Counted from the stretch's first letter, positions 1 to 8,811 are shown. The stretch is DNA of 64,000 nucleotides from an uncultured Prevotella sp. (GCA_937895845.1 CALBLK010000023.1:1-64000); one strand, 5' to 3'. The notes: generated from the letters alone by a model not told the origin. Made by a program: numbers and translations.

Positions 1-89
1 ACAGCTATCTATTCTCATCTTATGCTATCTCAAAATGTTTGCTATGTCGTTGGGTTTCTGTTTGCCTGTTTTCTGTTGCTTGTGCAAAT

Positions 90-764
90 CTACTTTGCGG
101 CCACCGTTTTGACCGTCTTCCCCTTGTAGGTGCTGACAGTGAGCGCGATGGAGTCGCACGGAATGTCGCCGCACAGGATGCTGGCGTAGTATTTGCTGGA
201 GTAGTGTTCGGGCACGCCGCCCTGGTCGTGATAAAGGGTCAGCAGGGCTGTCCGCGTGCCGTCCGCGTTCTGCCGCGCGCCCTCGCTCACCGCGCCGAGG
301 GTGTGCCGTGGGCGGTCGCCGCCCGTCGCCTCGCCCGTCTTCAGGTAAAGCCCCACGTTCAGATACTTGCCGCCGCAGCTCATCCAGGCCGACTCGAACG
401 TCAGCGGGTCGGTCTTCACCTGCTTCAGCTCCGCGCGCGGCTTCGGCGCGAGCACCGCTACCCGGGTGATGGACAGCGGGCGCGCGCAGTCCCCATCCCC
501 CCGGTTGTAGTAAAGGATGGCGCGGTAGGCCGTGTCGGCCACCGTGGCCCAGATGGGTGCCAGCGGCGGCGTGAGCGTCAGCCGCCGCCCGCCGTCGGTA
601 ACGGCGCAGGTCACCTGCCGCCCGCTGTCCGTGTGCGCCTCCACAAAGTCGGCCGTTGCCAGCGAGTGCTCGCCCGTGCCCTTGTCGTAGCTGTCGCGCT
701 CGCAGGCCGTCACTGCCGCCATGGCCAGTGCCAGCGCGCACAGCCGTGCCCCGCGCGCCCTCAT
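90..764 (-). CDS. NigD-like secreted lipoprotein
   Basis: Predicted 224-residue lipoprotein. The N-terminus has two Arg, a hydrophobic stretch and a lipobox ending VTAC with Cys at residue 21, so it should be lipidated and anchored in an envelope membrane. The body (about 25-224) is a small beta-rich domain, with a region around 'AYRAILYYNRGDG' that resembles the NigD-like lipoproteins common in Bacteroidales; this family link is by eye only. Four further Cys lie in the mature part. The start was chosen because its ATG overlaps the TGA of the upstream acyltransferase (ATGA), which implies translational coupling; reading further upstream gives only out-of-frame sequence of that gene. Function unknown. 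Confidence 0.75.
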   Translation of the reverse strand: MRARGARLCALALAMAAVTACERDSYDKGTGEHSLATADFVEAHTDSGRQVTCAVTDGGRRLTLTPPLAPIWATVADTAYRAILYYNRGDGDCARPLSITRVAVLAPKPRAELKQVKTDPLTFESAWMSCGGKYLNVGLYLKTGEATGGDRPRHTLGAVSEGARQNADGTRTALLTLYHDQGGVPEHYSSKYYASILCGDIPCDSIALTVSTYKGKTVKTVAAK

Positions 765-1912
765 CGCAGCGCCTCCAGCTGGTTGAACACCGGGTTGGCA
801 TACATCTCCAGCATCCGCTCGCGGAGGAACGGCTCGTCCTTGCCCGGCAGGTCGATGCGGCCCAGCTGTGTGGCGAGATAGCCTTCGAAGGTGGCCTTCT
901 CCCCAGCCGTGTAGTGGCCCGACAGGGCGGTGTTGCCCCTGAGCAGGTCGGCCGCCACGTAGTTGCCGGCATACAGGCGGTAGCCGCGGAAAATCTCGCG
1001 GTCGATATGCGCCGCCACCGCGGCAAACAGGTCGCCCTTGGCCATGGCCGGGTCGAGGCTGCCGATAAAGCTGTCGATGCACGGCGCGCAGTGGTAGTGG
1101 ATGCGCCCCTTGTAGCCCATGATGCCCGTCTGCATGCTCGTCACGTCGTCCTGCCTGGTCTTCTTCCAGCCCGGCATGTCGCGCTTCAGCTGGAACTCCC
1201 GGGCCTTGAGCCAGTCGCAGGGGTCATACTCGTAGGATATGGCCAGGGGCACGATGTGCAGCTCGGCCAGGCGCTGTGCCGCCGTGCCCTCGCCGCCCAG
1301 GGCCATCATCTTCAGGATGGACAGCTGCGTGCGGTCGTTGCTGTCCTTGGCGCGCCCCTCGCGCTGGGCTATCCAGATGTTGTCGTTCTTCTCGCCGATG
1401 ACAAAGTGCATGTAGGCGGCCATGCGCTTGCTGGCCGCCAGCATCTCGCGGATGCCGGCGCTGCGCTCCACGATGAACGACTTGTTCACCCGCACCAAGT
1501 CCTTTATCCACGGTGCGGCCAGCAGATTGTCGCCGATGGCAATCTCGCAGGTGGTGCCGAAGCCCGCGTCGATGAGCAGCACGTCAAGCAGGGCCGAGTC
1601 GAGCACGATGTCGCGGTGGTTGCTCACAAAGGTGTAGCGGCCCTTGGCACTGATGGCCGAGCAGTCCATGTCGCAGCCCTTGGAGGCCTTGGCCAGCAGC
1701 CCTTTCAGGAAATTGTAGCAGAAGGCTTTCTGGAACTCAAGGTTGGTCTTGCACTTCCGCATCCTGGCGGCCAGCGTGTCGAACGGCACGCCGGGGAAGA
1801 CGTGGCCCGCCACCGCCCTGAACTGCGGGTCGGCGGCCAGCCGGTCAAACACCTCGGGCAGCTCTTCTGGCTCGAAGGGCCGTATGGGGTCAAATTCTGA
1901 TGGAATGTCCAT
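761..1912 (-). CDS. Glycerol-phosphate acyltransferase-like protein (PlsC-type fold)
   Basis: 383-residue protein that looks like a phospholipid-type acyltransferase. The core block near residue 97 reads 'VSNHRDIVLD' and is followed by downstream motifs typical of the group, such as 'FIVERSAG' and 'IWIAQREGRAKD', which resemble the glycerol-phosphate-binding block of PlsB/PlsC enzymes. The usual HX4D catalytic pair is spaced as HX5D here, which seems to be the Bacteroidales form. No transmembrane segment is evident. Likely role: acylation of a lipid precursor at the cytoplasmic face. It follows the ddl gene after a 178-base gap filled with repeats and overlaps the next lipoprotein gene by 4 bases. 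The exact acceptor cannot be named. Confidence 0.8.
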   Translation of the reverse strand: MDIPSEFDPIRPFEPEELPEVFDRLAADPQFRAVAGHVFPGVPFDTLAARMRKCKTNLEFQKAFCYNFLKGLLAKASKGCDMDCSAISAKGRYTFVSNHRDIVLDSALLDVLLIDAGFGTTCEIAIGDNLLAAPWIKDLVRVNKSFIVERSAGIREMLAASKRMAAYMHFVIGEKNDNIWIAQREGRAKDSNDRTQLSILKMMALGGEGTAAQRLAELHIVPLAISYEYDPCDWLKAREFQLKRDMPGWKKTRQDDVTSMQTGIMGYKGRIHYHCAPCIDSFIGSLDPAMAKGDLFAAVAAHIDREIFRGYRLYAGNYVAADLLRGNTALSGHYTAGEKATFEGYLATQLGRIDLPGKDEPFLRERMLEMYANPVFNQLEALR

Positions 1913-2090
1913 AATGTTGAATGTTGGATGAAAAATGTTGGATGAAGAATGACGAATGTTGAATGACGAATTGATAATGTCTAATGAAGAGTTGCGAGTT
2001 TTGGAAACAGTCTCTCAACCCGTCATTGTTCATTAACCCATCGCAGCGAAGCGAGAACAATTCGTCATTCCACATTCAAAATATGTCATT
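1913..2090. repeat. Degenerate intergenic repeat with long inverted arms
   Basis: The gap between ddl and the acyltransferase consists largely of repeats of a unit like GAATGTTGAATGACGAA. Two arms form an inverted repeat: 1954-1973 and 2058-2077 match as reverse complements at 19 of 20 bases, with a 13-base perfect core. The 84-base loop contains another small palindromic stretch (TCGCAGCGAAGCGA). Related copies occur at 17093-17185, 18531-18587 and 24668-24703. It could fold into a hairpin in the transcript between the two genes; role unknown. Confidence 0.8.
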
Positions 2091-3104
2091 CTAAAACTGG
2101 TTTTCCACGATGTCGGTGAGCACGTCTTTCATCTGCAGTCCGGCGGCGCGCACCTGCTGGGGGATGAAGCTGGTGGGGGTCATGCCCGGCGTGGTGTTGA
2201 TTTCCAGCATGTTAATCTTGTCCACCTCCTGGCCTTCCCTGTTCTTTCCGCGGCCGATGATGTAGTCGATGCGGATGATGCCGTTGCAGCGCAGGATGTC
2301 GTAGATGTGGCTGGTGACCCGGGCCACGCGGCTGGCCGTGTCGGGCGACAGGCGCGCCGGCGTGATTTCCTTCACCTGTCCGTTGTACTTCGCGTTGTAG
2401 TCGAAGAACTCGTTTGAGGTGACCACCTCCGTTGCCGGGAGCACCACCGACTTGTCGCGTGTCTTGTAGCAGCCCACCGAGATCTCCGTGCCCACCAGGC
2501 AGCTCTCCACCATCACGTCGCTGCTCTCCAGCATGGCCTTGCGGATGGCCGGCGCCAGCTGGTCCTTGTTCTTCACCTTCGACACGCCGAAGCTGCTGCC
2601 GTCGGCCGCCGGCTTCACGAAGCAGGGCATGCCGATGCGCTCCTCGATCTCGTCGTCGCTCACGGTCTCCTCGTAGCCGCGCCTTATCAGCAGGCTGTCG
2701 GCCACGCTCACGCCGTAGCCGCGCAGGTAGTTGTTGAGCACGAACTTGTCGAATGTCATGGCCTCCACCAGCACGCCGCTTGTGGAGTAGGGCATGCCAA
2801 TCAGGTCGAAGTAGCCCTGCAGCAGGCCGTTCTCGCCCGGCGTGCCGTGGATGGTGATATAGGCGTAGTCAAAGAGGCGCCGCTTGCCGCCGTGCTCGAA
2901 CGAGAAGTCGTTGCGGTCGATGGGCGCTGTGGTGCCGCCGGGCAGCTCCACCTTCCAGCTGGTGCCCTTGATGTCGACGATAAACACATTGTAACGCTCC
3001 TTGTCAAAGAAGGAGTACAGCCCCTGTGCCGAGCGCAGGGACACGTCGTGTTCCGAAGAGTCGCCACCGCACACGATGGCAATGTTTCTCTTTTCTTGTA
3101 CCAT
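2091..3104 (-). CDS. ddl: D-alanine--D-alanine ligase
   Basis: 337-residue ATP-grasp ligase that joins two D-Ala for peptidoglycan precursors in the cytoplasm. The N-terminal block 'IVCGGDSSEHDVSLRSAQ' is the typical Ddl start. The middle has 'GMPCFVKPAADGSSFGVSKV' (ATP-grasp, near residue 160). The C-terminal part has 'MLEINTTPGMTPTSFIPQQ', the Mg and substrate loop. The length is normal for the family. It sits 69 bases after an RluD-type pseudouridine synthase and a PASTA protein, a grouping seen in other Bacteroidales, so it is probably co-transcribed with them. Confidence 0.97.
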   Translation of the reverse strand: MVQEKRNIAIVCGGDSSEHDVSLRSAQGLYSFFDKERYNVFIVDIKGTSWKVELPGGTTAPIDRNDFSFEHGGKRRLFDYAYITIHGTPGENGLLQGYFDLIGMPYSTSGVLVEAMTFDKFVLNNYLRGYGVSVADSLLIRRGYEETVSDDEIEERIGMPCFVKPAADGSSFGVSKVKNKDQLAPAIRKAMLESSDVMVESCLVGTEISVGCYKTRDKSVVLPATEVVTSNEFFDYNAKYNGQVKEITPARLSPDTASRVARVTSHIYDILRCNGIIRIDYIIGRGKNREGQEVDKINMLEINTTPGMTPTSFIPQQVRAAGLQMKDVLTDIVENQF

Positions 3105-3173
3105 GATATTTAATGTTGTGTTACGAATTTAAAGTGTTGGGTTGCCGCCTGCGGCGATGCCATTCCTCATCCG

Positions 3174-4214
3174 TCATTGCCCAAAAGCTTTCCTCCACTT
3201 GCCGATGAGGGCCTCCATGTCTGCCGGCAGCGGCGAGGTGAAGTCCATCTGCCGCCCCGTCGTGGGGTGGACGAAGCCCAGCGTGCGGGCGTGGAGGGCC
3301 TGCCGGGGGCATAGCCTGAAGGCGTTCTGCACGAACTGGCGGTAGCTCGCCGTGCGCTCGCCGCGCAGGATGTCCATGCCGCCGTAGCGCTCGTCGGCGA
3401 ACAGGGGGTGGCCGATGTGGCGCATGTGGGCGCGTATCTGGTGGGTGCGGCCCGTCTCCAGCACGCACTCCACGAGGGTCACGTAGCCGAAGCGCTCTAT
3501 CACGCGGTAGTGGGTCACCGCCGGCTTGCCCGCCTCGCTGCCGGGCGGGAACACTGCCATGCGCAGCCGGTCCTTGGGGTCGCGGCCTATGTTGCCCTCG
3601 ATGCGCCCCGTGTCCGCGGCGATGTTGCCCCACACCAGGGCGTTGTAGCTGCGGTGGGTCGTCTTGTTGAAGAACTGCGCGCCCAGGCGGCTCTTCGCCT
3701 CGGGGGTCTTGGCCACCACCAGCAGCCCGCTGGTGTCCTTGTCGATGCGGTGCACCAGTCCCACCTGCGGGTCGTTGGGGTCGTAGGCGGGCAGGTTGCG
3801 CAGGTGCCAGGCCACGGCGTTGACCAGCGTGCCGTCGAAGTTGCCGCAGCCGGGGTGGACCACCATCCCGGCCGGCTTGTCGACCACCATCAGTGCCTCG
3901 TCTTCGTAAACCACGTCGAGCGGGATGTCCTGCGGCTCGATGGTGGTGTCAAAGTGGGGGCGGTCGAGCATCAGCGTCACCACGTCGCCCGGCCTCACCT
4001 TGTAGCTGCTCTTCGCCGGCTGCCCGTTCACGTGTACGAAGCCCGCGTCGGCCGCCTTCTGTATGCGGTTTCGGCTGGAGTGCTGCAGCTTCTCGAAGAG
4101 AAACTTGTCAACCCTCACAGGCGCCTGCCCCTTGTCGGCCTCCACGCGGAAGTGCTCGTAGAGCTGCTGCAGGCTGTCGTCTATGCTGTCCGGTTCCTCG
4201 TTTTCCATCGTCAT
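3174..4214 (-). CDS. rluD: RluD-family 23S rRNA pseudouridine synthase
   Basis: 346-residue RNA modification enzyme. An S4 RNA-binding domain occupies about residues 33-90 ('VRVDKFLFEKLQHSSRN'). The catalytic domain has the signature 'LVHRIDKDTSGLLVVAKT' near residue 153, in which Asp is the catalytic residue, and 'ETGRTHQIRAHMRHIGHPL' near residue 255. These are diagnostic of the RluA/RluC/RluD family; RluD is chosen from length and the S4 domain, and the target uridines are inferred. The start codon overlaps the stop of the PASTA protein (ATGA), so translation is likely coupled. A second ATG lies two codons downstream. Confidence 0.9.
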   Translation of the reverse strand: MTMENEEPDSIDDSLQQLYEHFRVEADKGQAPVRVDKFLFEKLQHSSRNRIQKAADAGFVHVNGQPAKSSYKVRPGDVVTLMLDRPHFDTTIEPQDIPLDVVYEDEALMVVDKPAGMVVHPGCGNFDGTLVNAVAWHLRNLPAYDPNDPQVGLVHRIDKDTSGLLVVAKTPEAKSRLGAQFFNKTTHRSYNALVWGNIAADTGRIEGNIGRDPKDRLRMAVFPPGSEAGKPAVTHYRVIERFGYVTLVECVLETGRTHQIRAHMRHIGHPLFADERYGGMDILRGERTASYRQFVQNAFRLCPRQALHARTLGFVHPTTGRQMDFTSPLPADMEALIGKWRKAFGQ

Positions 4215-4888
4215 TCTACAGGTCTCTCGCCGGCTGCCGAGGGCTGCTCGCCAACCTCCTCAAACTCGTCAGCGCCGCTCTCTCCCTCGCCGTAGCCGTA
4301 GTCTACCACCTCGACGGTGCTGTCGCCCTCTTCATACACGCCGCTGCCCACCACCAGCGCCAGGGGCACGTCAGTGGGCACGCGCTCGCCGGCCGACAGG
4401 CGCCGGCCGCGGCAGGTCACTCCCAGCACCCAGTCTTTCTCCCCCTCGACATACTTGGGGCTGAGCAGGGTGAAGCCCAGTCCCCGCAGCTTGGCCTCCG
4501 CCTCGCGCAGGCTGCTGTTGTCAACGATGTCGGGGATGGCCACCATCGGTGACGACAGCGAGTTGACGGTGACGTAGATGACACGCCCCTCCTTCACCCG
4601 CGAGCCGCCGTCGGGGGTCTGCAGCAGGATGCAGTCGGCCGGCAGCGCGCGGTTGCGCCCCGAGTCGGTCACCTCGATGCTCACCCCGTTGCGGGCCATC
4701 AGGCGCCGCGCCTCGTCAATGTTCATCCCCCTCATGTTGGGGACCAGCACCGACTCGCCGTGGCGCGTGTAGATGTCAAGTCCGTATTTCACGCCGAGGC
4801 ACAGGGCCGTCACCACGAGCACCATGGCCAGCAGGTTGCCCCAGAGGTAGCGCCCGGTCAGCTTGCCGAGAAATTCCTTTGACGTCAT
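4211..4888 (-). CDS. PASTA domain membrane protein
   Basis: 225-residue protein with a short cytoplasmic N-terminus, one transmembrane helix (about residues 14-35), then two PASTA repeats (about 42-112 'VPNMRGMNIDEARRLM...' and 115-185 'IPDIVDNSSLREAEAKL...') and an acidic Glu/Gly-rich tail. PASTA domains bind peptidoglycan stem peptides or muropeptides. No kinase or penicillin-binding domain is attached, so it is probably an envelope sensor or scaffold. A TTG start seven codons upstream is possible, but the ATG fits better and puts the promoter-like TATATTTG (4907-4914) about 19 bases ahead. It overlaps rluD by 4 bases and leads the rluD-ddl set. Confidence 0.88.
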   Translation of the reverse strand: MTSKEFLGKLTGRYLWGNLLAMVLVVTALCLGVKYGLDIYTRHGESVLVPNMRGMNIDEARRLMARNGVSIEVTDSGRNRALPADCILLQTPDGGSRVKEGRVIYVTVNSLSSPMVAIPDIVDNSSLREAEAKLRGLGFTLLSPKYVEGEKDWVLGVTCRGRRLSAGERVPTDVPLALVVGSGVYEEGDSTVEVVDYGYGEGESGADEFEEVGEQPSAAGERPVE

Positions 4889-4906
4889 GATTGCTTGTTT
4901 TAACTG

Positions 4907-4914
4907 CAAATATA
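4907..4914 (-). promoter_or_regulatory. Putative -7 element for the PASTA-rluD-ddl operon
   Basis: The minus strand reads TATATTTG, matching the Bacteroidota -7 consensus TAnnTTTG, 18 bases before the ATG at 4888. No TTTG is found at the -33 position, so the call rests on one element and position alone. Confidence 0.4.
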
Positions 4915-5510
4915 GAGATTATTTCCGAATTACCGCGCCTTTGCGGCCAAAAATGGGCGTGCCTTGCCGGGCGCGGGGCGCACGCTGTGCGGTGGCGCTG
5001 CGTTGCGGCTGCCGCGCTGAAGGTTCTGCTTGTTAACACTGTTTAACGATGGCGCGCTTTATATTTAACACGGATTTCTTCTTCAGTCTGGCTCTCGCAA
5101 TGCCTTGCGCCTGAAGCCGGTCCCGATTAAACCGCACCTTTTGGCGGTTCGCAAGTCCCGTCCATGCGCTTTGCTGTGCCAGGTGGTGCGTTTCGCCCTG
5201 CGGGATGCACCGCCTGGCGCGGCCATTCGGTGGGTTCGGTGCCGTGAGAGCAGCCGTCCTGTGCGATGAAACCGACCGTTTTGCGCTGCTCTTCCCTTGC
5301 GTTGTCTGCCTCCGGTGTTGCACATTCGCGCTTCATGAGTCCTATCTTGTTGGCTGGCAGCCGCTTGTCCCTGCACACGCTGCAATCGCGTATTTCCGCC
5401 AAGAAAATCCCTTTGGCCGGAAAACGCGCGTATTTGGCCGGAAAAGCTGTTAGGTTTTAACAAATAAAGCGGCCTTAAAAGTTAACCAACGTTAAATCTC
5501 TACCTTTAAA
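4915..5510. other. Noncoding gap of about 600 bases with a 13-base direct repeat
   Basis: Between the WYL regulator and the PASTA operon. Open frames here are short, overlap each other on both strands and show no recognisable protein, so I treat the stretch as noncoding. A perfect direct repeat TTTGGCCGGAAAA occurs at 5412-5424 and 5433-5445 (period 21). GC-rich until about 5440, AT-rich after. Nothing else recognised. Confidence 0.55.
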
Positions 5511-6476
5511 TCATTCCCCCTCCCCGTCGGCCTTGACCTTTTCAGCATGGCGCACTCCGGGCGTAGCTTGGCTGTCAAGGCGTGCGCGGTAGCCGCTGAC
5601 TTTTGCCCCGATGTAGTCCTTGAGGCTGTCTCCCTCGATGATTTCGATGTGGTCGAGCAGGCCCATGACAAAGCGGCCCACGCCCACGAGGCTGCACACC
5701 TCCAGGCGGCATTGCCAGTGGCTGTCGCCGTCGGGTGCCAGCAGGGGGCGCGCTGCGGGGTGCTCCTCGCCCAGCAGGTTGTAGGCCACGCGGTCGAGGC
5801 GCAGCGTTACGGGCGTGCGCTCCTCGCCGCTGAACATGAAGATGTCGGTGAACATCTGCCTGTGGCAGTCCTCGTGCTCCCAGCCGTCGGCCAGCATCTC
5901 GACCGAGGTCATGCGCGCCACCTTGAACGTCTTGTTCATGCGCGACGACATTTCGTAGCACCTCACCTCGCTGTTGTCGGAGAGGAAGAGGAACGGTTCC
6001 ACCACGCGGTCTGCGCGCGTGCCGCTGTGCGACGAAGAGTAGCCGTGAATCACCACCTTGTTCTTCTGCTTGATGGCCTCGTAGAGTGTGCCCACGCAGG
6101 CCGCCATCTGCTCGCGCAGTTCCACGTCGCCCAGGATACCGAGGTCGTAGAAGCGGTCGAGCTTCTGCTTGAGGTGCCTCACCTGGATGTTGCTGCTGTC
6201 GGCCCGGTCGAGCAGGCGGCGCATGGCCACCGCCTCGTCCTCGGTGAAGTGAACCGTGCGGAGCAGCTTGGCGAAGAAGGGCGAGTTGCGGTCGAGCCGG
6301 TAGTGGGGCCCGCGCTTCTCAACGGTGAAGCCGTAGTCCTTGAAGAACTCCAGGTAGTAGTAGAGGCTGCGGCGCGAGATGTCCAGCCGCTCGCACAGCT
6401 GTTCCACCGTGTAGGGCTTGCTCTCGGTGAGCATCAGCATCAGGGAAAGCTCCCTGTCCAGTTGGTTGTGGCGCAT
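5511..6476 (-). CDS. WYL domain transcriptional regulator
   Basis: 321-residue DNA-binding regulator. Residues 1-60 form a winged helix-turn-helix ('YTVEQLCERLDISRRSLYYYLEFFKDYGF'). The middle has a helical linker, and a WYL-type domain starts near 140 ('KQKNKVVIHGYSSSHSG') and continues with 'VEPFLFLSDNSEVRCYEMSS'. WYL domains are thought to sense ligands or nucleic acids. The gene lies 13 bases behind RNase HII on the same strand, so the two are probably co-transcribed. The targets cannot be read from the sequence; the long noncoding gap just downstream ahead of the PASTA operon is one candidate region. Confidence 0.85.
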   Translation of the reverse strand: MRHNQLDRELSLMLMLTESKPYTVEQLCERLDISRRSLYYYLEFFKDYGFTVEKRGPHYRLDRNSPFFAKLLRTVHFTEDEAVAMRRLLDRADSSNIQVRHLKQKLDRFYDLGILGDVELREQMAACVGTLYEAIKQKNKVVIHGYSSSHSGTRADRVVEPFLFLSDNSEVRCYEMSSRMNKTFKVARMTSVEMLADGWEHEDCHRQMFTDIFMFSGEERTPVTLRLDRVAYNLLGEEHPAARPLLAPDGDSHWQCRLEVCSLVGVGRFVMGLLDHIEIIEGDSLKDYIGAKVSGYRARLDSQATPGVRHAEKVKADGEGE

Positions 6477-6489
6477 GGCGTTGGCGGGT

Positions 6490-7092
6490 TTAGAAGTCGA
6501 GGCTCAGCTGGCCGTCGCCCTGCAGGTTGAAGCTCTTGCGGTGAAACGGGGTGACGCCGTGGGTGCGGATGGCCTCGCGGTGCGCCTTGGTGGGGTAGCC
6601 CTTGTTGCGCTTCCAGCCATATTGGGGGTAGTCGCGGTCCAGGCTGTCCATGTAGTCGTCGCGGTAGGTCTTGGCCAGGATGCTGGCCGCCGCGATGGCC
6701 ATGTACTTGCCGTCGCCCTTGACGATGGTGGTGAAGGGCAGGTCGCGGTAGGGCTTGAAGCGGTTGCCGTCGACAATCACCGCCTGTGGCCTCACCTTCA
6801 GTCCGTCGATGGCCCGGTGCATGGCCAGGATGCTGGCGTTCAGAATGTTGATGCGGTCAATCTCCGCGGGCGTCACGATGCCGATGGCCCAGGCCACGGC
6901 GTCGCGCTCAATCTCCGTGCGCAGCCGGTAGCGCCGCCGCTCCGTGAGCTGCTTGGAGTCGTTGAGCAGCGCGTTGGTGTAGCCCTCGGGCAGAATCACC
7001 GCCCCGGCGAACACGCTTCCGGCCAGGCAGCCGCGCCCGGCCTCGTCGCAGCCGCACTCCACCAACCCTTGATAGTAATGACTGGATAGCAT
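6490..7092 (-). CDS. rnhB: Ribonuclease HII
   Basis: 200-residue endonuclease that cuts RNA in RNA-DNA hybrids and removes misincorporated ribonucleotides. The N-terminal active-site block 'GCDEAGRGCLAGSVFAGAVIL' carries the conserved Asp-Glu-Gly pattern (residues 14-19). 'VIVDGNRFKP' (near 107) holds the second Asp, and 'GDGKYMAIAAASILAKTYRD' follows near 126. The C-terminal 'KGYPTKAHREAIRTHGVTPFHRKSF' is typical of bacterial RnhB. Length is normal. It is the first gene of a two-gene set with the WYL regulator. Confidence 0.96.
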   Translation of the reverse strand: MLSSHYYQGLVECGCDEAGRGCLAGSVFAGAVILPEGYTNALLNDSKQLTERRRYRLRTEIERDAVAWAIGIVTPAEIDRINILNASILAMHRAIDGLKVRPQAVIVDGNRFKPYRDLPFTTIVKGDGKYMAIAAASILAKTYRDDYMDSLDRDYPQYGWKRNKGYPTKAHREAIRTHGVTPFHRKSFNLQGDGQLSLDF

Positions 7093-7226
7093 GGTACTGA
7101 ATGTAAACAGACGTTAAATATTAAGAACTATTAACTGAGATTTCTCGGAATGGAACAGATAGTGCACGGAAAGGCCGTTTCTTTGCAGCGTAATCAGAAA
7201 GCTACGAACCCTAAAATGCAAGCGAT

Positions 7227-7526
7227 ATGAAAAAGGAAATGACCCTGCAAGCCCCTGCGACGGGCTTTGAGCGTGCCAGTGAGTGTGTGAAACCTGTGTC
7301 CCGGCTGCTTCTGCTGCCCTTGGCCTGGCTGGCCGCCTACTATGGCGCGGTGCTCGGGCGGCGTGTCACGCTGCGGCAGACCCTCCACCTGGTGCATGTC
7401 CAGACGGCCCTGCTCTTTGCCGTGTTCCCGGCGGACTGCCCGCTGCTGCTGCGCGGCGTGTGCTGCGCGTGGCTGGTGTCGGCCCTGCTGTGGTGCCGCC
7501 GCGCGATGGCCGGCGGAGCGCGCTGA
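7227..7526 (+). CDS. Small hypothetical membrane protein
   Basis: 99-residue protein with a basic N-terminal segment and two hydrophobic stretches (about residues 28-45 and 60-90) separated by a short basic loop 'GRRVTLRQT'. It would span the inner membrane twice. It stands alone on the plus strand between the divergent rnhB and the convergent sufS, ending 27 bases before the sufS stop. The ATG was chosen because it gives an N-terminus with two Lys. No domain is recognised; codon use is GC-rich like its neighbours. It could be a chance open frame in GC-rich DNA. Confidence 0.55.
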   Translation: MKKEMTLQAPATGFERASECVKPVSRLLLLPLAWLAAYYGAVLGRRVTLRQTLHLVHVQTALLFAVFPADCPLLLRGVCCAWLVSALLWCRRAMAGGAR

Positions 7527-7553
7527 GCGGCGCCGGCCCTGCCGACTGGCGGG

Positions 7554-8774
7554 TCAGAACATCCGGATCACGCGCCGGATGCCGTCCGCGAGGGCGTCTA
7601 CCTCGTCCTTGGTGTTGTACATGGCGAACGAAGCCCTTACCGTGCCCTGGATGCCCAGGCGGCGCATCAGCGGCTCGGCGCAGTGGTGGCCCGTGCGCAC
7701 GGCGATGCCCAGGCGGTCGAGCAGGGTGCCCATGTCAAGGTGGTGGATGTTGCCGACAAGGAACGACACCACGGCGTCCTTGCCCTCCTGCTGCCCGAAC
7801 AGGCGCATCCCCTCAATCTCTCTGAGCCGGTCCGTGCAGTAGCGGGTCAGCTCTTTTTCGTGCGCGGCGATGCTGTCAAGCCCTACGCGCTCCATGTAGT
7901 CGATGGCGGTGGCCAGCCCGTGGGTGGCCACATAGTCGGGCGTGCCGGCCTCGAACTTGTAGGGCAGCCTGGCATAGGTGGTCTTCTCGAAGCTCACGCT
8001 CTCGATCATCTCGCCCCCTCCCTGGTAGGGCGGGAGCCGGTCGAGCCACTCCTCCTTGCCGTAGAGCACGCCCACGCCCGTGGGACCGTACATCTTGTGC
8101 CCGCTCAGGGCGAAGAAGTCGCAGTCCATCGCCTGTACGTCCACCTTGAAGTGGGGCGCGCTCTGCGCGCCGTCGACCAGTGCGGGAACGCCGTGGGCAT
8201 GGGCCATGCGCACAATCTCGCCCACGGGGTTGACCGTGCCGAGCACATTGCTCACGTGGGTCACGCAGACCAGGCGCGTCCTGTCGCTGAACAGCCGCTC
8301 GAGCGCGTCGAGCCGCAGCTCGCCGCTGTCGGTCATCGGGATGACACGCAGGGCGATGCCACGCCTGGCGGCCTGCAACTGCCAGGGCACAATGTCGGAG
8401 TGGTGCTCCATCACCGACACAATCACCTCGTCGCCCGGGCGCGTCTCCGCCTCGCAGAACGACGAGGCCACCAGGTTGATGCTCTCGGTGGTGCCGCGTG
8501 TGAAGACGATTTCCGACACGCTGCGGGCGTTGACAAAGCGGCGCACGCGCTCGCGGGCGGCCTCGTGCAGGTCGGTGGCCCGCTGGGAGAGGTAGTGAAC
8601 GCCGCGGTGCACGTTGGCGTTGGCGTTGAGATACTCCTCGCGCATGGCGTCGAGCACGCACAGGGGCTTCTGCGTGGTGGCGGCGTTGTCAAGGTAGACA
8701 AGCGGACGGCCGTAGACCGTCCGCGATAGGATGGGGAAGTCTTCCCTTATGGCTTTGACATCAAAGGCACTCAT
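7554..8774 (-). CDS. sufS: Cysteine desulfurase SufS
   Basis: 406-residue PLP enzyme that takes sulfur from L-Cys for Fe-S cluster assembly. Visible motifs: N-terminal 'YLDNAATTQKP' (near 28), 'VSVMEHHSDIVPWQ' (near 118), PLP lysine in 'ALSGHKMYGPTG' (near 223), and catalytic Cys in 'VRTGHHCAEPLMRR' (near 364). This is the SufS (class V, group II) form. It is the last gene of the suf operon, 37 bases after sufD. No SufE or SufU partner is present in the window, so sulfur acceptor proteins must be elsewhere. Confidence 0.96.
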   Translation of the reverse strand: MSAFDVKAIREDFPILSRTVYGRPLVYLDNAATTQKPLCVLDAMREEYLNANANVHRGVHYLSQRATDLHEAARERVRRFVNARSVSEIVFTRGTTESINLVASSFCEAETRPGDEVIVSVMEHHSDIVPWQLQAARRGIALRVIPMTDSGELRLDALERLFSDRTRLVCVTHVSNVLGTVNPVGEIVRMAHAHGVPALVDGAQSAPHFKVDVQAMDCDFFALSGHKMYGPTGVGVLYGKEEWLDRLPPYQGGGEMIESVSFEKTTYARLPYKFEAGTPDYVATHGLATAIDYMERVGLDSIAAHEKELTRYCTDRLREIEGMRLFGQQEGKDAVVSFLVGNIHHLDMGTLLDRLGIAVRTGHHCAEPLMRRLGIQGTVRASFAMYNTKDEVDALADGIRRVIRMF

Positions 8775-8811
8775 CGGCTTTATGTTAGTTGTTTCACTGT
8801 CTGCCCGGCCC

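Noticed and set aside
1..89. Possible gene fragment at the left edge
   Set aside because: The stretch is AT-rich with no codon pattern or recognisable peptide; it looks like the downstream spacer of the lipoprotein gene.
5083..5463. Possible 126-residue protein in the gap before the PASTA operon
   Set aside because: Rich in Arg, Gly and Gln with no pattern, overlapped by other open frames on both strands, and without a plausible promoter or start context.
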